This document shows positions 1 to 12,491 of a stretch of DNA of 64,000 nt, piece after piece; the stretch's first letter is position 1; every line of letters begins with the position of its first letter. The DNA lies in assembly GCA_910574455.1 (NCBI GenBank), contig CAJSYZ010000011.1, positions 682,001 through 746,000 of the forward strand. Reading direction: 5' to 3'. The translations under genes were made by a program, and so were the position numbers. The notes under the pieces were generated by a model. That model had not been told where the DNA came from. It saw only the letters and a list, made by a program, of their open reading frames with translations, and did not search any database. The stretch is from Trichaptum fuscoviolaceum (Eukaryota; Basidiomycota; Agaricomycetes; Hymenochaetales; Trichaptaceae).

Positions 1-3000
1 CAAGGGTCAGTTTCATGCTACCCAAGTTAGCAGAGAAATTTGATAGTTGGCAAGTCCGGCACAGACGTAGGAAGCTGATCGGGGCTGGGTATTTGCATTT
101 GGGCATAAAACGAGCCTCCCACCGGCATAGTGGGCGGTCACTATATTGAGCCACGCCTAGAAATAACTAACACCAGTGAAGACGGAGAACAAGAAGCAGG
201 CTCGAGAATAGCCGGCAGGTTGGTCGAAGTTCTCAAGCTTCCATGCTGAACGGACTGCGACTGGCGAAGTCAAGTGGACTATGTACGTATTGGTCGGGCT
301 CGGCCGAACGAGCACAACGTCCGCGCCAGCATCAGACCTGAATGTGAGCCATACATGCGGTAGAGATATGATAGACATATCGAAATTCCCACTGGCATCA
401 GAAACGTTGATGAGAACGTTGGTACTACATACAACATGTCCTGCCCGCACCTCCATATTCCCTATCACAGCCCCCCTCGTGCCGGGACACCTTCCGAATG
501 CTCTGGTAGTAGTTCGTCATGATACAGGTCCGTGAGGCCGCTCTGTAGGGGTGCAGTGGGATGGAGATATCATGACGACGGCGGCACACCAAACATGGGC
601 GTTCGAGATAAAGTTGACGGGAGGCTGAGATGGAACGGCTTTATGCCTAAATGGGTGCGTAATAACTGATTATAGCACCTTTAAAAGGGAATTTGTGCTG
701 GATTAGTATCCGAAATATTACTAAATAAAGACATACTTTAGTATGTTCTTTCGGCGGCGGGTGGGAGAAAACTAGTTTCTCCTTCTACCACCATCCCCGA
801 TTACCTCCTTTCGGAGAACTCAGTGGGCCGCTGATATTTGACATCAGATCTACAACTCGCAGATATGTCCATGTAAAATTGAGTCGTAGTTCTGAACTCA
901 AGGAGCCCCTTTTACTGGGCGTCAGTAGATAAGCAACGACATACGGTACCACAAGGCACGTACGTACTAAAGGATATCGACTGACACACAAGAACAACGC
1001 AGGTCAAAGGTAACTAATTGAAAATATACGCATAGCAACATCTTTGCTTGCTAACATGATCATTTCAGCGCCTCCGTCAAGCTGTCATAAATACATGGTT
1101 CGAACCTGATCGTCGTGCCTCTTTGTTAGCGACTGCCTCTTTAGAACCGCTCTGCATCGGAAACGCTTCAACGATATGATTGCTGCTCTTCAAAGAATAC
1201 CCGCCCATAACCTGTGGCGTATCAGATTCGAGTTGTATTGAACTCAGAACAGATTGAGCAAATGTCGATCGCTGAAGGATTTACACTTCTGAAAAGAGGA
1301 AAGTATCGAGATTTACCTCCGTAGCGATGACCGGTCTTGCTATCTGACTGAGTTACCTTCTATGGGCATACGCATCTCATTTTCCGACGTATCACAATCA
1401 GTGGTCCGGTTCGGTCGCAAGGTTAGGCGATACCTTCCAAAGCAAGGCCGAGAACCACTCTCCAGCTGCAAGCGATCCCGAAGATCAGCTGAATCTACAG
1501 CGAAGATCATCGGCAAGTCCCCAGTCTCACTGAAACTTCGAAGCACTCTAGTATCTGTAATTAAATCCTCCCTTCTCGGACCTTACTGGTCTGCCGATTT
1601 GTCTAGGCCTATCTACTCGCCTTATTTTCGTACACACAAAGCCCATCCTGATCACTTTCATAAACGCCGGTACCTGACCTGCCGAGTCAAGGAAGTACAT
1701 GCAGCCTCTTAGTGAGTCTGCATTGATTTCGCCGAGATCACTTACAACCACAACGAGTCGAGACTGGTTCAAGTTCATCCTTTCTACAGACATCCTTTCT
1801 TCTCTAAGTTGCGAGTTCCTAATCACTGATGGCCACGACATCGCGCGAAAGATAATAACTCAAGCGCATTCTATCAGTGAAAAATTGCTGATGAAGTGTC
1901 AGGGAACGCTAGGCACAGAAAGCTCCGAAGCTCACGTTAATCCTATTCATCGGCATCGTGGCAGCCAGACATATGGCCACACGGTCTGTCCAAACTCATT
2001 ACTTCCAGCTGTCAGAGCCCCTTCGGTCCGCAACATCTTCAACTCCTTGGAACGAGGCTCACGATCAAATCTCCCATATCTGGAACTGGTTCTCGCCAGG
2101 CTCGGAAGAGTCGAAGAATGCCTCTGAGTCTATTTCTGGGATAGCTGTTGTCTAGAGATCAACGCTTTCGGACACAATTCCGATAGATAGATACATAATT
2201 ACTTACAGTCTATAGACGAGCTCATGAGCCTGTCACTTTGTGTCTCGCTTACGAGAGCTGTCCCGGTTTTCCTTCATCTATGTATACCGCTCTCCGATTA
2301 GTAGTCAGATGATATACCAGGACGTTGACGTGCTCGGGCTTTCCGTAATCCGAATATCAAGAGGAACAAGGTGACACCAAAGCTCGAAAATACCGGGCTC
2401 TGACCTAAGCAGCTGTAAAACCTATATGGCACAATCAAGATCTCCTGACCCTCCTGATCAACGAGATGTAGCTTTTCGATGTAGTTAATCTCTGTGCCGG
2501 GTGAGTTCTGCTACAGTGAATTTGTCCTCCGAGTGATCGGCATCGGATCGACATCCGGCAAATCCCGGGATAAGTTGACTCCGAGCGCATCTCTTCATTA
2601 TGACAGTCGGGAGAATTAACCTCACATGCAAAGCAGAAGACTTGATTATTATATGCAACTTTATTAACTGCTCATAGCAGCTGTATAGATGAACAGAAAT
2701 CGCACTTTTTGTGTGTATTAAACTAGACATGTGTATAAATTCGGTCGAAAGAGAAGCGGCAACTGATTATCATGCAGCTGTCCAACAAGCAGGTGTGAGG
2801 TGTGTAGATAAAATACATGTCGCCAGCACACAACTTATATCAAAGAGAAAAGAGAGTCCTGCCCCACACTGTAGCTAATAATATAATCAACAAAATATAG
2901 CCTAGGAACAGGTCACTTGACGTCAAGAGTAATTTACGAAGGCAATTGGCCATCGGCAGAAGGGTTAAAAATAACAAAGGACTGGGGAAGAGATTGTGCT

Positions 3001-3079
3001 GGTTATAGAGTGCAAATGTCACATGCAGTTCAAGCTCGATGCCATGCGTAATGAAGGTTACAGACGCTCGCGGGAACGC
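1..3079. other. Region without a convincing gene
   Basis: I see no recognisable protein family on either strand. Short open frames exist, the longest being about 100 codons on the minus strand at 157-468, about 142 codons on the plus strand at 1699-2127 and about 97 codons on the minus strand at 1548-1841. They overlap each other on opposite strands and none shows family motifs or clean exon borders that I can trust. The stretch at 157-468 could be the 3' exon of a gene because it is fairly hydrophobic and beta-rich, but this is a guess. 2160-3079 is AT-richer and looks intergenic. Confidence 0.4.
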
Positions 3080-5099
3080 CTACAATACCTCACGATACCG
3101 CGGCGGAGCTTCTCCCGGCCAGTCAAACCCAACCTGTGACTGCCACTGAGATGATGGAGGTGGTCGAGCATAAGGGAGGTCGATCCGATCTGAACCTACG
3201 CGCGGTATTTGTGCTATCGGGGATGGGATATGAGGGACTAGCAGATTCTCTAACGAGTTTCCCCCGCGAACGCGGATAAATTCTGTAGGGGAACTCTGCT
3301 CCTGCTCCTGTGTTGGAACGTCCGGCCGGACGGAGTTATGCGCCGTCGACGCTTGGTCAGATGGACGCTTGTCTCCAGAGGTTTTCCCTGCTGTTCGCCG
3401 CCGCACCTGTTCGCTTGCGCCGCCTCCTATTCTGGAGTCCGAGTCAACGACTTCGATGAGCTCTGACCGCCTTAAGTCCTCTTGGGGTAGTTCTGGTTTC
3501 CTCCTATGCTGAAGAGCCTCGGAATTAATTCCAAGTAGCCTGTCAAGTCTACGCCTTCGTTCATTCTCCATCCCTCGGTTGTCAGAGAAGAAAAATACGG
3601 GGTATGGTCGAGGAGCTTTCGAATAATCGAAAACAACGTGCATGCCTCGTTCACGGCGCCACTTTTTGTATATTTGCGACAGGATTAGGTATATTCCGAA
3701 AACGACGATGCTCACTCCTATCGTTGTTATTGCGATCATAAGATCCCTATATCGACATATTGATGTTGAACGAAGTGTGGATCTGAAGAGATGATATTCA
3801 CCTATGTCCGTCATTACGTGGCGTATATCTATAGAAAATATGAAGATTATGTGTGTGTCTAAAGTGGATGTGCATACATAGTACGCTTACTCGACGGTTA
3901 TGGAGGATGACCTAATGCTGACCGCAGACGTAATGTTTAGCACGTTCTTACTCGGGGTATCCCAGGAGGGATTATTGGCGATCTTAAGTTCATGCTCAAT
4001 GTCTGCCAGGCCACTGACGAAATAGATGAGATGTTCTGTCTCGTTTCCCCCTCCTGACTTAGTAAGAACATTATTGGTGAGCCGACGATAGTTCCAGGAA
4101 TCAAGTGTAGCTATGAGCGATGACGAGAGATTTGAGAGTTGGCCGTACACTGCCACAGCGCTTCCTGAGGTAGGACAAGTGTACATCAGACTGGGACGCA
4201 AAATTCGGATGCATCGGAAACTATTACCCTATAAAGTCGAGCGACGTTCAAGTTGTGAGTGTGTGACCTCGGATATTCCATCTGATATGTACGTACGTTA
4301 AACAAAATTCGGACTGCACCCGCAGGATCTGTTGTGTAGCTGTAAATAAATGCGGGAAGAATTATTCTATAATGCAAATCGACACTGTACCGAACGATTG
4401 GCATACCACGACTCTTGGGAGAGCTGCCAGGACGGCATCTCTGGCGAAAATTTGAAGGAAGTAGAGTTGAGTGCGGTAAACTCGACGAATCCTGTATCAG
4501 GGACATAGGATTCAAAAATTATCTGCCAAGAAGATGTACTTTAGGCATTTGTTCAGGAAGAGGAGGTGGGAGATTACTCACGTAGTCTAAGTCAAGAGTG
4601 GAATTTCCAGTGCCTGGGCTTGCGTTGCTCAACTGCAATTCATGATAACCGTCATTGAGACTTCCTTCTCCAAAAAGAAGATATTGGTATTGTTCATCAT
4701 CCCCAGGCTGATAACCTGATTTCGTAACAACGTTACTATCCAAAGACACCTGATAGGGCCCCAATCGACTTCGATAGGCACCATAAGCCCTGTTCAAGTT
4801 ACCACATAGCTAAGCGACGAACCGCGTTTGTTAATGAGAAACGGTGCGAACCAGATACCGGTGCCATTCCATCGGAAGGAGACAGTTGCATTTCCCAACA
4901 GTCCGTTAGTGCTCCGATAGCTTTGAGTAGCATAGTCAGTCTTAAAACAGCGTATCAGCCGATAGCGTCCAGTGTGGCAAACTTGAAGTGAGAAGGAACT
5001 GACCAAATGTGGATCACTTTCATTGCCTTCACTCCATAAAATCTGTGGGACATATGAAAGCAGAGGACTTGAGCTAAAGACCGTCGTGTTGAACAGCAT
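3080..5099 (-). CDS. Single-pass membrane protein with extracellular beta-domain
   Basis: This multi-exon gene resembles the common Agaricomycete membrane proteins that have a serine/asparagine-rich extracellular beta-sandwich, one membrane helix and a long cytoplasmic tail. Approximate exons are 5099-4797, 4794-4519 region, 4515-4360, a very short exon near 4320-4305, 4171-3887 and 3814-3080. The extracellular part shows the family pattern: FSSSPLLSYVP at the start, NGTGIWF in the middle, then a dimer-like repeat with SAVAVYG. Several NxS/T sites suggest N-glycosylation. The last exon holds the helix (IAITTIGVSIVVFGIYLIL) followed by basic KKWRRERG, so the C-terminus should be cytosolic. The tail is proline/serine-rich and ends with PPRYREVL. 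An upstream ATG at 5152 opens a signal-like peptide (MDSYFVTLFLLF) but a stop follows before the next exon, so the true start is unresolved. Function is unknown. Confidence 0.7.
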
Positions 5100-5232
5100 T
5101 TAGTTCAGCTGATGTCGAACAACAGGAAGAGAGTCACAAAATAACTGTCCATTTTATAACTTGAAGAGAGCAGCGGGATTTCTCAGGCGGCACTTTCTTC
5201 TGAGGCATCAAATCTAAAGTCCTCGTGGACGG

Positions 5233-5340
5233 CTTCGAACGTAGCCTCGTGACCAGGCCAAGCTACTTCCTTTATAAGGCTTGCGGAAGCAAAGCGACCC
5301 ATATAAGTAGCCTGGTCTGGTTACGAGACTACTTCGAACG
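5233..5340. mobile_element. 90-bp MITE with 9-bp target duplication (Mutator-like size)
   Basis: The element runs from 5242 to 5331. Its left end reads TAGCCTCGTGACCAGGCCA and the right end, read inverted, TAGTCTCGTAACCAGACCA, so the terminal inverted repeats agree at most positions. It is flanked on both sides by the exact 9-bp sequence CTTCGAACG (5233-5241 and 5332-5340), a target-site duplication of the length made by Mutator-like transposases. It has no coding capacity, so it must move with a transposase from elsewhere. The same ends bound the longer element at 36331-36794. A degenerate relative of one end may sit near 5892-5945. Confidence 0.85.
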
Positions 5341-6171
5341 TGTCATGCGCATGGCCTAGTGTAAAATACTGCATTGAACTATAATCCATTGTCAAGTAAT
5401 TGACAGAAAGGACTGAATACATTCATCGTCGAGGATCAATGTCCGAGACAACAAACAGAAAGGTAACTAGAGAACAAGATATAGAGATATCAGCTTGAGG
5501 TTTGAGCAGAGAAATAATAAAGTGTCAGATATACTGCATACCAGCGTACTGTAAACGAAATAGAAGAACTGCTGCAATCTGACTTGCGATCAAAATACCT
5601 CATGGAGCAACCCCTAGCCAATACATGATTCTACATGTTTTAAACATGTGCTATGGCAATGCCGCATTGGCGGGCGTGATCATTGCAAGCCTGTCTTCGA
5701 TGCCGCCCAAGGAAGATCTGATGAGGTTCGGGCGCTGAAGCTGACGCCTTGAGAATTTGATAACCCCGAGGTCCGAGTCTTCAAAGTTCAACGCCTTCAT
5801 CCATTTAGAGCCAGCGTCGACATTCCTGTATCCCAGTTCTTAGAGCTCAAAGAGAAGAAAACAAAGGAGAGAAACGGCTAGTCACAGTGTCCTCGCGACC
5901 AGGCCAGGCTTCCTTTCTTACTGGCCTAGTCCGCCACGAGATTAGCAGTAGCTCCTGGAATTGGCCCGGACTTCTGACCGAATTTACTCACCTTACTTTC
6001 TACGTTATTCCACCATAGTCTGTGCACAAATGTGTTACTATGTGAAAACATGAAGATCAAGATACTCTGCAAAGTCCAGCACCAACATATAACACCCTAT
6101 AACGTTAAAATTCCGATCACTCGGATAGAGTCCTTTGGAGATATGTAACGTAAGAGCCACTACGAAGGCTC
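5341..6171. other. Intergenic stretch with small palindromes
   Basis: No gene is visible here. A short perfect palindrome (ACATGTTTTAAACATGT) lies near 5634-5650. A stretch at about 5892-5945 resembles both ends of the TAGCCTCG MITE family in inverted orientation, without a clear target duplication, so it may be an old eroded copy. Confidence 0.4.
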
Positions 6172-8344
6172 TCAAACCCCCGGTAGAGTGAAGTCCTTAA
6201 AGGGAGGCCAATTGCCCAGCTTAGCGGGGTCACCTCCAATTCGGACCCACTGAGACAAAGAAGGCGTTCCATTATCGAGCACGAACAGCTGGAACCAGCT
6301 CGGCGGACAGACATGCGCGTTGGGCGGTGCGGTGATAGTGCATGTATTGCCTGAGCACGCGAACGCTGGAAATATGATGCGGTTATTCATGCTATTGCCG
6401 TGCGTGCTGGATACTGCGGCAACAAGGGATACTTTCATTGTGCCGGTGCTTCCGGCATGCAGAGTGACAGTTATCGGGTATTTCCCTCCATACGCCCAGT
6501 CGGTATTTGTGATGGTGTAAGACGGTTGTGGAAGACCCTTGGATAGATATGGCGGGACATAGACTTCAACACGATACTCCTGTGGGAAGCGGGGGTCTTC
6601 AGGGTCTGATCCAGACACAAGTACACGTCCGTCCTGGAGAAGGATTGCCTCCGAGTGATACAAACGAGCCACTATCGTCGTATTGAGAATAGAAAAGCGT
6701 GAGCCAACGGCTTGACCTGGATCGTATAGTAGAGCCTGGAGATTCGGCTCCGTAGCCATCGCAAAGCCCGCAACGCCTTGCTGGGCGCCATTCAAGATCA
6801 AATACGTGCCGTCCGGAAGAGTGACCATGCAGCTCATGACGCGTTTCGATGGCATCCGTTCGATTGTCCACTGAGCTCCCCGGACGTCTGGAGTGATTGA
6901 GACGCAATTGTCGATACCTATCGCTGGGCCGAGAGTAGAGCCTCCACAGACCAGTACCGTTGCCGGGTCAGAATACGGTGCGTGCTGAGGAAGCATGACG
7001 GCGGTCCCCTCCATTGGATAATTACGACCAGCAGTGGTATCGTTAACAGCCCCTGGGACATTCGGCAGGGTTGCCGTGGTGGCGAATGTCACTTCGTTAA
7101 GGATCCGTGCTTCATTATAATAAATAACAAGGATTCCGCCGCTCGGAAGAACAAAACAAAAAGGATAAAGGTTGTTCGGGTCTGTGCGCTGAAGCCAGTC
7201 CATGGTCAGGACAGTATCGCCACCAGAAACCCGTGGCATAATCTCCAGACTAGGGACCGGTGGCCCATTATTGCCACTTTCGCCACCGATGACAAGGACA
7301 CTGCCGTTAGCCATAATCATAGCTGAAGGGTACCAGCGCCCACGCTGGAGTGACACTTCGTTGACATTTTCCTGCCAGTCATTCTTTCCCTGAACTCCGG
7401 GCGTGCCATCAGGCAAGTAAAGTCGAACACCAAAGGTAGACTGAGAAGACCAACCCCCAATATTTATCTGACGGCCACCCTTGTCAGGGAGGATGATACT
7501 AGCCGAACAAAACACGTCGCTCTTTACGTGCATTGTACGCCATGCGGTATTGGCGTTGTTCACTAGCGAGAGGTCGAGCTCATACGCTCCGGTAGAATTC
7601 TGAGGACCAAAGTGCCCGGCGCCTTTCTGGACAAAAGTGACTTTGTTGTTCACTCCGAGAGTGGCGATAAGAGGGACGATGAGCCCTCCGATGAGGAACT
7701 CATAGTGCCCTGTGATGGCAGGCTTATTCCAAGTCTGAAGAGAATTGCCAGTCCATTCGTATAGCGAAAGTCGATTTGAACCTCCGCACAAATATCTGGA
7801 ATCGCCGGAGCAGGTCGCGTTGCAGGCAGATGTCGGAGCCATGGTCCCTCCGTTAGCCTGGATATCCTCGACGTCACCACAGACTAAAGAAACATGTTAC
7901 TTCTCGGCTCAGGGAAGATAAGGGGCAACTTACAACACTCATTAGAGTTTTCCAGACCACCAGCTGGGTAGCCATATTTTGAGCATAAGCTCAGGCAATT
8001 TGTCGCTGAGTTATTACTTTGGAGGACGAGTTTGTATGGCAAGACTTTGTTACTGCCCAGGTCAGCTATGCAGCCCTTGTACGTCCATGAACCGGGAAGT
8101 CCTGTTGTCTGTGCCACTGAAACATCTGACAAAGCCGCGTTCTGGTTAGCAATCGAAGCTATTCCTGAATAATACATTTACCTGGCGCGACGGTTGCCAC
8201 CGACACTTCACGCGCCTCGAAGGACGGGAAAGCGTGAATTGAACAGATCTGTTGATTCAAAAGAAAGCATCAATCAGTTCAATAACAGAAAATGTAGGCT
8301 TGATAACGTACGGAATTGAGGAAGAGTATGAGCAATATGAGCAT
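6172..8344 (-). CDS. Copper radical oxidase (glyoxal-oxidase type) with one WSC domain
   Basis: Predicted secreted copper radical oxidase, the family that oxidises aldehydes or alcohols and supplies H2O2 to lignin-degrading peroxidases in wood- and litter-decay fungi. I place the start at 8344, giving signal-like MLILLILFLNS. Short introns follow, then a WSC domain (PGSWTYKGCIADLG ... SLCSKYGYPAGG ... NECF-CGDVEDI ... CSGDSRYLCGGSNRLSLYEW) split by an intron at about 7886-7935. The large last exon holds the kelch-like oxidase domain. Expected active-site residues are present: Cys in SDVFCSASI, Tyr in RGRWYPS, Tyr-His in ARLYHSEAIL and His in SSTHGNSMNNR. The protein ends with FTLPGV. A TATA-like GGCTATAAAG lies at 8508-8517. 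It is closely similar to the gene at 15490-19172 and differs mainly in WSC copy number. Substrate cannot be told from sequence. Confidence 0.9.
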
Positions 8345-9845
8345 GTTAGGAGCAACGTGAAGCGCAAGCTTGTTTGTAGTGAGAGGACGAGCAATTGCTG
8401 CTCAAATGAAGTCAATACCCTCGAGAAAAGGGAAGGATAAACGGAGGAGGAGGAGCAAAGTAGTGAAAGATACGAACACGAGATGAGATAGTCTTGGCCT
8501 CGTGTGCCTTTATAGCCGAGGTGGCGATCTGAGTGGGAGAGTAAAAGTAGAACACCGAAGATGGAATACAGATTGTTGGTAAAACATTCAAGTCTAAAGG
8601 GTGTACAAGATGGGGATTGAGTGAATATAATCGCTATTCCTGCAGATGCCAAAGGAGAATTTGTCTGAATACGGTGAGCCGAATGGCCCACGTGGCGACC
8701 ATCAGGCAGAGACATGCTACGAGAACGGCATTTGTCGGTCTCGCATTGTCTCCATTATCCTGCGTTAAAGAGCGCATATCTGCGCAGGACTTCTTTTATA
8801 ATGAAGTGACGGAGCAGGTGACCCTAAGGAGAAAAAAGGCAGCATAGCTTGCGCTCTGTCTTGTTGTGGGCTTCTAATCGGAATCGAGAGAGCAAACAGA
8901 AGTTCAAAAGTTACTTGAAGGCGCACAATGGCAATGTACCGTGTTTTTGTCGATTTTTCTTCCATTCAAGATGATACGATGTTATCGGAGTCATAATAAT
9001 GTGGACCGGTCCCCTTCGGATCTGCGGATGGAAAAGTCGTCGGCGTCTACAGATTGGATGTAAATCGGAAGTAGCGTGCAATGAAATCCTTAGATCTGAG
9101 AAGCAGCGAGTAGAGTAGCAGGCTGAAAACATGGCGCAGATCAGATCAAATTCTTTGAAATAGGAACACGGTGAACCCAGAGTGACGGATAAGTATGTCT
9201 TATAACTATGCGTCTCACCAACGGTACAAACTGCATCGCCGCCTACGATCTTCGCTCGAGGGTGCACAAAAACGTATATCGTCCCGGAAGGATAATGATG
9301 GTATGCATCTTTCTGCATGACGAATGATCCACCTAGAGCCTAGCCAAGTACACGAGTCTACCGTCTACGAGTTGCAGCAGATTGTCCGGTCTGAGCGACG
9401 AGCCGAGCCCGAGATGCACAAACGTCACCATAATCGCCAGTTGCCTGTCTTCGCCATAGGTAGATATGAAAGCTAGTATATGACAGATAGACTCTTCAAG
9501 CTAGTCCGTGTCGCTATTGACGATACGAGTACACCAACAATAAGAAAATGCCATCCAGTAATGTCAAATTGCATAGTGAGACGCACCTCAGGGCCCATAC
9601 CACGTACACTAGTCCACCAGTCGCTCAGAGGAGCTACCCAAACATAGCTTCATACTCCTATATGTTAAGATCGAGATCAGCGATGTTGTGAATGATAGAT
9701 GAAAGGGAAACGAAGGAGCGAACGCACTGGTGGACCGGTGGTGGAACTACGGCAGGTGCCAGTGTTACGTAATTAACTTAATCTATATAACTAACGGAGG
9801 GTGGTGCAAAAATTTAGTCAGCAATTATTCGCGAACGCTGTGGGT
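8345..9845. other. Upstream intergenic region of the oxidase gene
   Basis: Apart from the oxidase promoter nothing is recognisable. Frames of up to about 150 codons occur on the minus strand (8257-8715 and 8911-9318), but they overlap the signal exon or lack any family motif. Confidence 0.4.
8508..8517 (-). promoter_or_regulatory. TATA-like box of the one-WSC copper radical oxidase
   Basis: Read on the minus strand the sequence is GGCTATAAAG, about 165 bp upstream of the proposed ATG at 8344. Position and sequence suit a fungal core promoter, but the transcription start is unknown. Confidence 0.4.
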
Positions 9846-9846
9846 G

Positions 9847-10451
9847 CACAGCAGAGCCCGCTACCAATGTTGAGTAGTTCTATTACATTTTAGAATGTAT
9901 AAATTTCTTATATATACATATGTGACAATGATTATAAGTTATAAGAGTCTTTTTTATGCAAATGAAAGGAGGCCGTCCGCGTCCTCGTCCGGCGCGCTCG
10001 CTTTGCTCGCGCCCCCGTTCTCGGACACCGAGTCGCACAGAGACCATACATTGTGAATGATATAAGTAACTTGTAAGTACCAATTTAGTGATTATAATTT
10101 ATACAAGATATTTTATGTGAAAGGAAGCTGTGCGGCATCCTCGTCCGCCGCGCTCGCTTCGCTCGCGCAACCCGGACACGGAGACTGTGCTATTTGAGCT
10201 CAATTGGACTTAAGTAAACTTAATTAACTTAATACATCCATTGTAAGCAATTTAAGTAACTTGTTAGTGAACCTAAGTTCGGCACTTTGTATTTACCGAA
10301 AGGCCGGCCTAGACTAAAGGCACATGATATTCACGTGATAAATAAGGTTTTGCTTGTAAAAAGTGACAATCAGTACGCCTTTAGAACCCGCTAGGGGTAG
10401 CGGGAACAAGCAGTTAGTGGCTGCGAGTTCCTCACAGCAGAGCCCGCTACC
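9847..10451. repeat. Direct repeats next to the gene-capture region
   Basis: An exact 19-bp sequence, CACAGCAGAGCCCGCTACC, occurs at 9847-9865 and again at 10433-10451. Between them lies a diverged tandem pair of about 150-170 bp (roughly 9930-10079 and 10091-10268). Each unit has an AT-rich GATTATAA-type start, then TGAAAGGA, then a very GC-rich core containing a doubled CGCTCGC around CTTTG or TTCG, then TAAGTAACTTG. A palindrome CCCGCTAGGGGTAGCGGG (arms CCCGCTA/TAGCGGG) lies at about 10387-10404. The arrangement looks like eroded transposon ends or tandemly repeated subterminal sequence; the family is not identified. Confidence 0.6.
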
Positions 10452-10758
10452 CGTGGATGGGTGCGAGGTTATTGTTAGAGAAAAAAAACATTTTTCTTCT
10501 TTACATCTGTACATACAATATTCTACTATGTTACAAGCAGACAAAATTCTATTATGTTAAAATTACACACCTGATTTCGGAAGGAGTACAAAAAGCAAAT
10601 CACATCAACCTGGAGAATTGGATGCACGGAGTTCTAATCGGCCTGTAGGTCCTCGTGCACATGTTGCGAGAAGAACTGCACGACATGCACCATTCGTGCT
10701 TGTAACACCTTGCTATAGATCCTCAAAATTATTCACTGTTCCTCCTGAATGATTTGCA

Positions 10759-12224
10759 TCACTCACCTGAACGGCTGCACCAACAATTGCATGAACAGGT
10801 ACACACACTCTCATCCTTCCTCTTCCAGCTCTCCTCGTCTCCCTTCCTGTTGTAATCCTCCGGTCCGTTCCCTATTAGCGTCAAGACGACTTCCGTCGTC
10901 TCAGTCTCGAAACCTGAGGCAACGAGTGCACGGAGGACATCGGCCGCAGTTTGTCGCCACGTGGTTCCCTCCGCAGTCAACCCGCTGGACCAAGAAGACG
11001 CCGCGAAAGAAAGGTCGACTCGGACATACTCCAGAGGATCGTCCTCAAATTGCTCCACTTCGTGTTCTGCAGGTCAAGATAATATCAGTAAAAAGATGAG
11101 CGCGATGAAAGAAGAAGTTTGCGCACCTCGTAATGTGACATTGGGGACAACTACGCCATTGATCACAACCTTAATCATCTCCCTTTCCGCTAGCGTCGCC
11201 TTGTAGTTTCCTGATCGAATGACCATGCTGAGGAAGCGTAGTCCCTGACTGACCAGCCCGTCACATGCTATCCCACATCTCTGACCTCCACCGAGATGTC
11301 CCCACAGAGCTGTGGCCGGTACGGTATTCGAAGACGAGAGGGCCTCCGGGTATCGATGCGTATAAAGCGTGGCGAGCTCGAAAAGCGAAGTTTTGATTTG
11401 GGTGAGGAAAGAGGGAGTCGAATCGTTGGGATCACCGCGCATGTTCTCGAGGTCCCAAGTAAGGAACTTGGTGAGCACTCCCTGCTCGTCGCCAAAGAAA
11501 GCGGAGTGCGAGTCTTCAAAGGTGGGCGGCACATCCTGGCACATCAAGTCGTAGAAAAATGACAGAAGCATGACCTGAGCCTGTGCATCGCTTCAGTTCC
11601 CAATCCATTCAGAAGATTGTTAGCGGTGTGTGTTCGAAGATTTGGAGGAAGGTGCTCGAGAAGCGGCAAAGTTGATCATTGTGTAAAGCAAGTCCGAGCG
11701 TATTTCAGAACGCCAAGGCGCGAAGATCGAGCGGCAGTTTCGAGAACAGAGACGATTGTTGAATAATTTGCAGCTTCGGGCGAAAGTGAAAAGACAAGCT
11801 GATCGATGAGATCTGGCCACTGCCCGGGGAAATTGTGCTTGACGAGAATGGACACGGCCTCCACAACCTGCGCTCGTAATGTCTTGTCCGCTGGACTCGA
11901 AAGCGCGATCACTGCAGAGACCAGCTGACCCTTCAGCTGCGTCTTCTCTGCGTCCGCCAAAGGCGAGTCCTCATCCTCCCATCGCCGTTTGATCGTGTTC
12001 TTGAGATAGACACTGGCTACGAGCCACAACGAACGGTCTTGGGAGACATTGAGTATGAGCTGAAGGAGGAGAGCAAAGAAAGCGGAGTGCGAGTCTTCAA
12101 AGGTGGGCGGCAGATCCTGGCAGGTCAAGTAGTAGAAACAAAAACACAAAATATTTGCAATTTAGGGACATGTAGAATAGTTGAAAGAGAAATCAGTATA
12201 GAACTCACGAGGACGCGTCGCCAT
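10759..12224 (-). pseudogene. CSE1/exportin-2 gene fragment, copy A (captured, rearranged)
   Basis: This is the 5' part of a CSE1 (CAS, exportin-2) gene, whose intact product recycles importin-alpha from the nucleus. In order on the minus strand: an ATG at 12224 with MATRP and a splice donor; an intron; N-terminal HEAT-repeat sequence (ASVYLKNTIKRRWEDED, then FPGQWPDLIDQL); later sequence QDLPPTFEDSHSAFF; then VVVPNVTLR and EQFEDDPLEYVR ... QTAADVLRALVASGFE, ending near 10759 at a splice donor. It covers about the first 450 residues of a protein normally near 950-980. It is broken: frameshifts occur between 11570 and 11676, the C-terminal half is missing, and a 65-bp piece of the QDLPP exon is also inserted upstream of exon 2 (12074-12137). 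The same misplacement in copy B shows that the rearrangement predates duplication. The intact gene must lie elsewhere. Confidence 0.85.
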
Positions 12225-12427
12225 TAGGAGTGTCAATATGTGAGTCCGACATAAGTACAAGAAAGACAAGGACAGCGGTGGCGACGACGGGCGTTGACGG
12301 ACAAAGCGTGATGTCTCAGATTGCGTCATTATTTGTAATCAAGTACATCAGAATCTTCGAATCGAATGCCATCCTTAATAGGAAGGAATTCCCTTTACAG
12401 GCAGTTTCACGTGACCTTTTGACTTTT

Positions 12428-12491
12428 GGCGGGCGCGGCGGACAGTTGCATACCCTAAGAATACCCAGCTACCCAAGGGGTAGCGGGAATT
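12428..12491. repeat. Cassette end with hairpin, copy A
   Basis: The sequence just upstream of the captured CSE1 promoter ends with GCTACCCAAGGGGTAGC followed by GGGAATT. GCTACCC and GGGTAGC can pair as a hairpin. The same end is present in copy B at 14125-14188, and homology between the two copies stops right after GGGAATT. A hairpin close to a terminus recalls Helitron 3' ends, but I do not see a convincing CTRR terminus or TC start. Confidence 0.6.

Noticed and set aside
157..468. 103-codon minus-strand open frame as a gene
   Set aside because: No family motif, no supporting upstream exon, and the plus strand is open over much of the same stretch.
1362..2155. Spliced plus-strand gene
   Set aside because: Open pieces exist, but both strands are open, no domain is recognisable and splice borders are arbitrary.
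5892..5945. Third copy of the TAGCCTCG MITE
   Set aside because: Ends are only partly similar and no target duplication is visible.
8257..8715. 152-codon minus-strand gene
   Set aside because: It overlaps the signal exon and promoter of the copper radical oxidase in another frame and has no domain.
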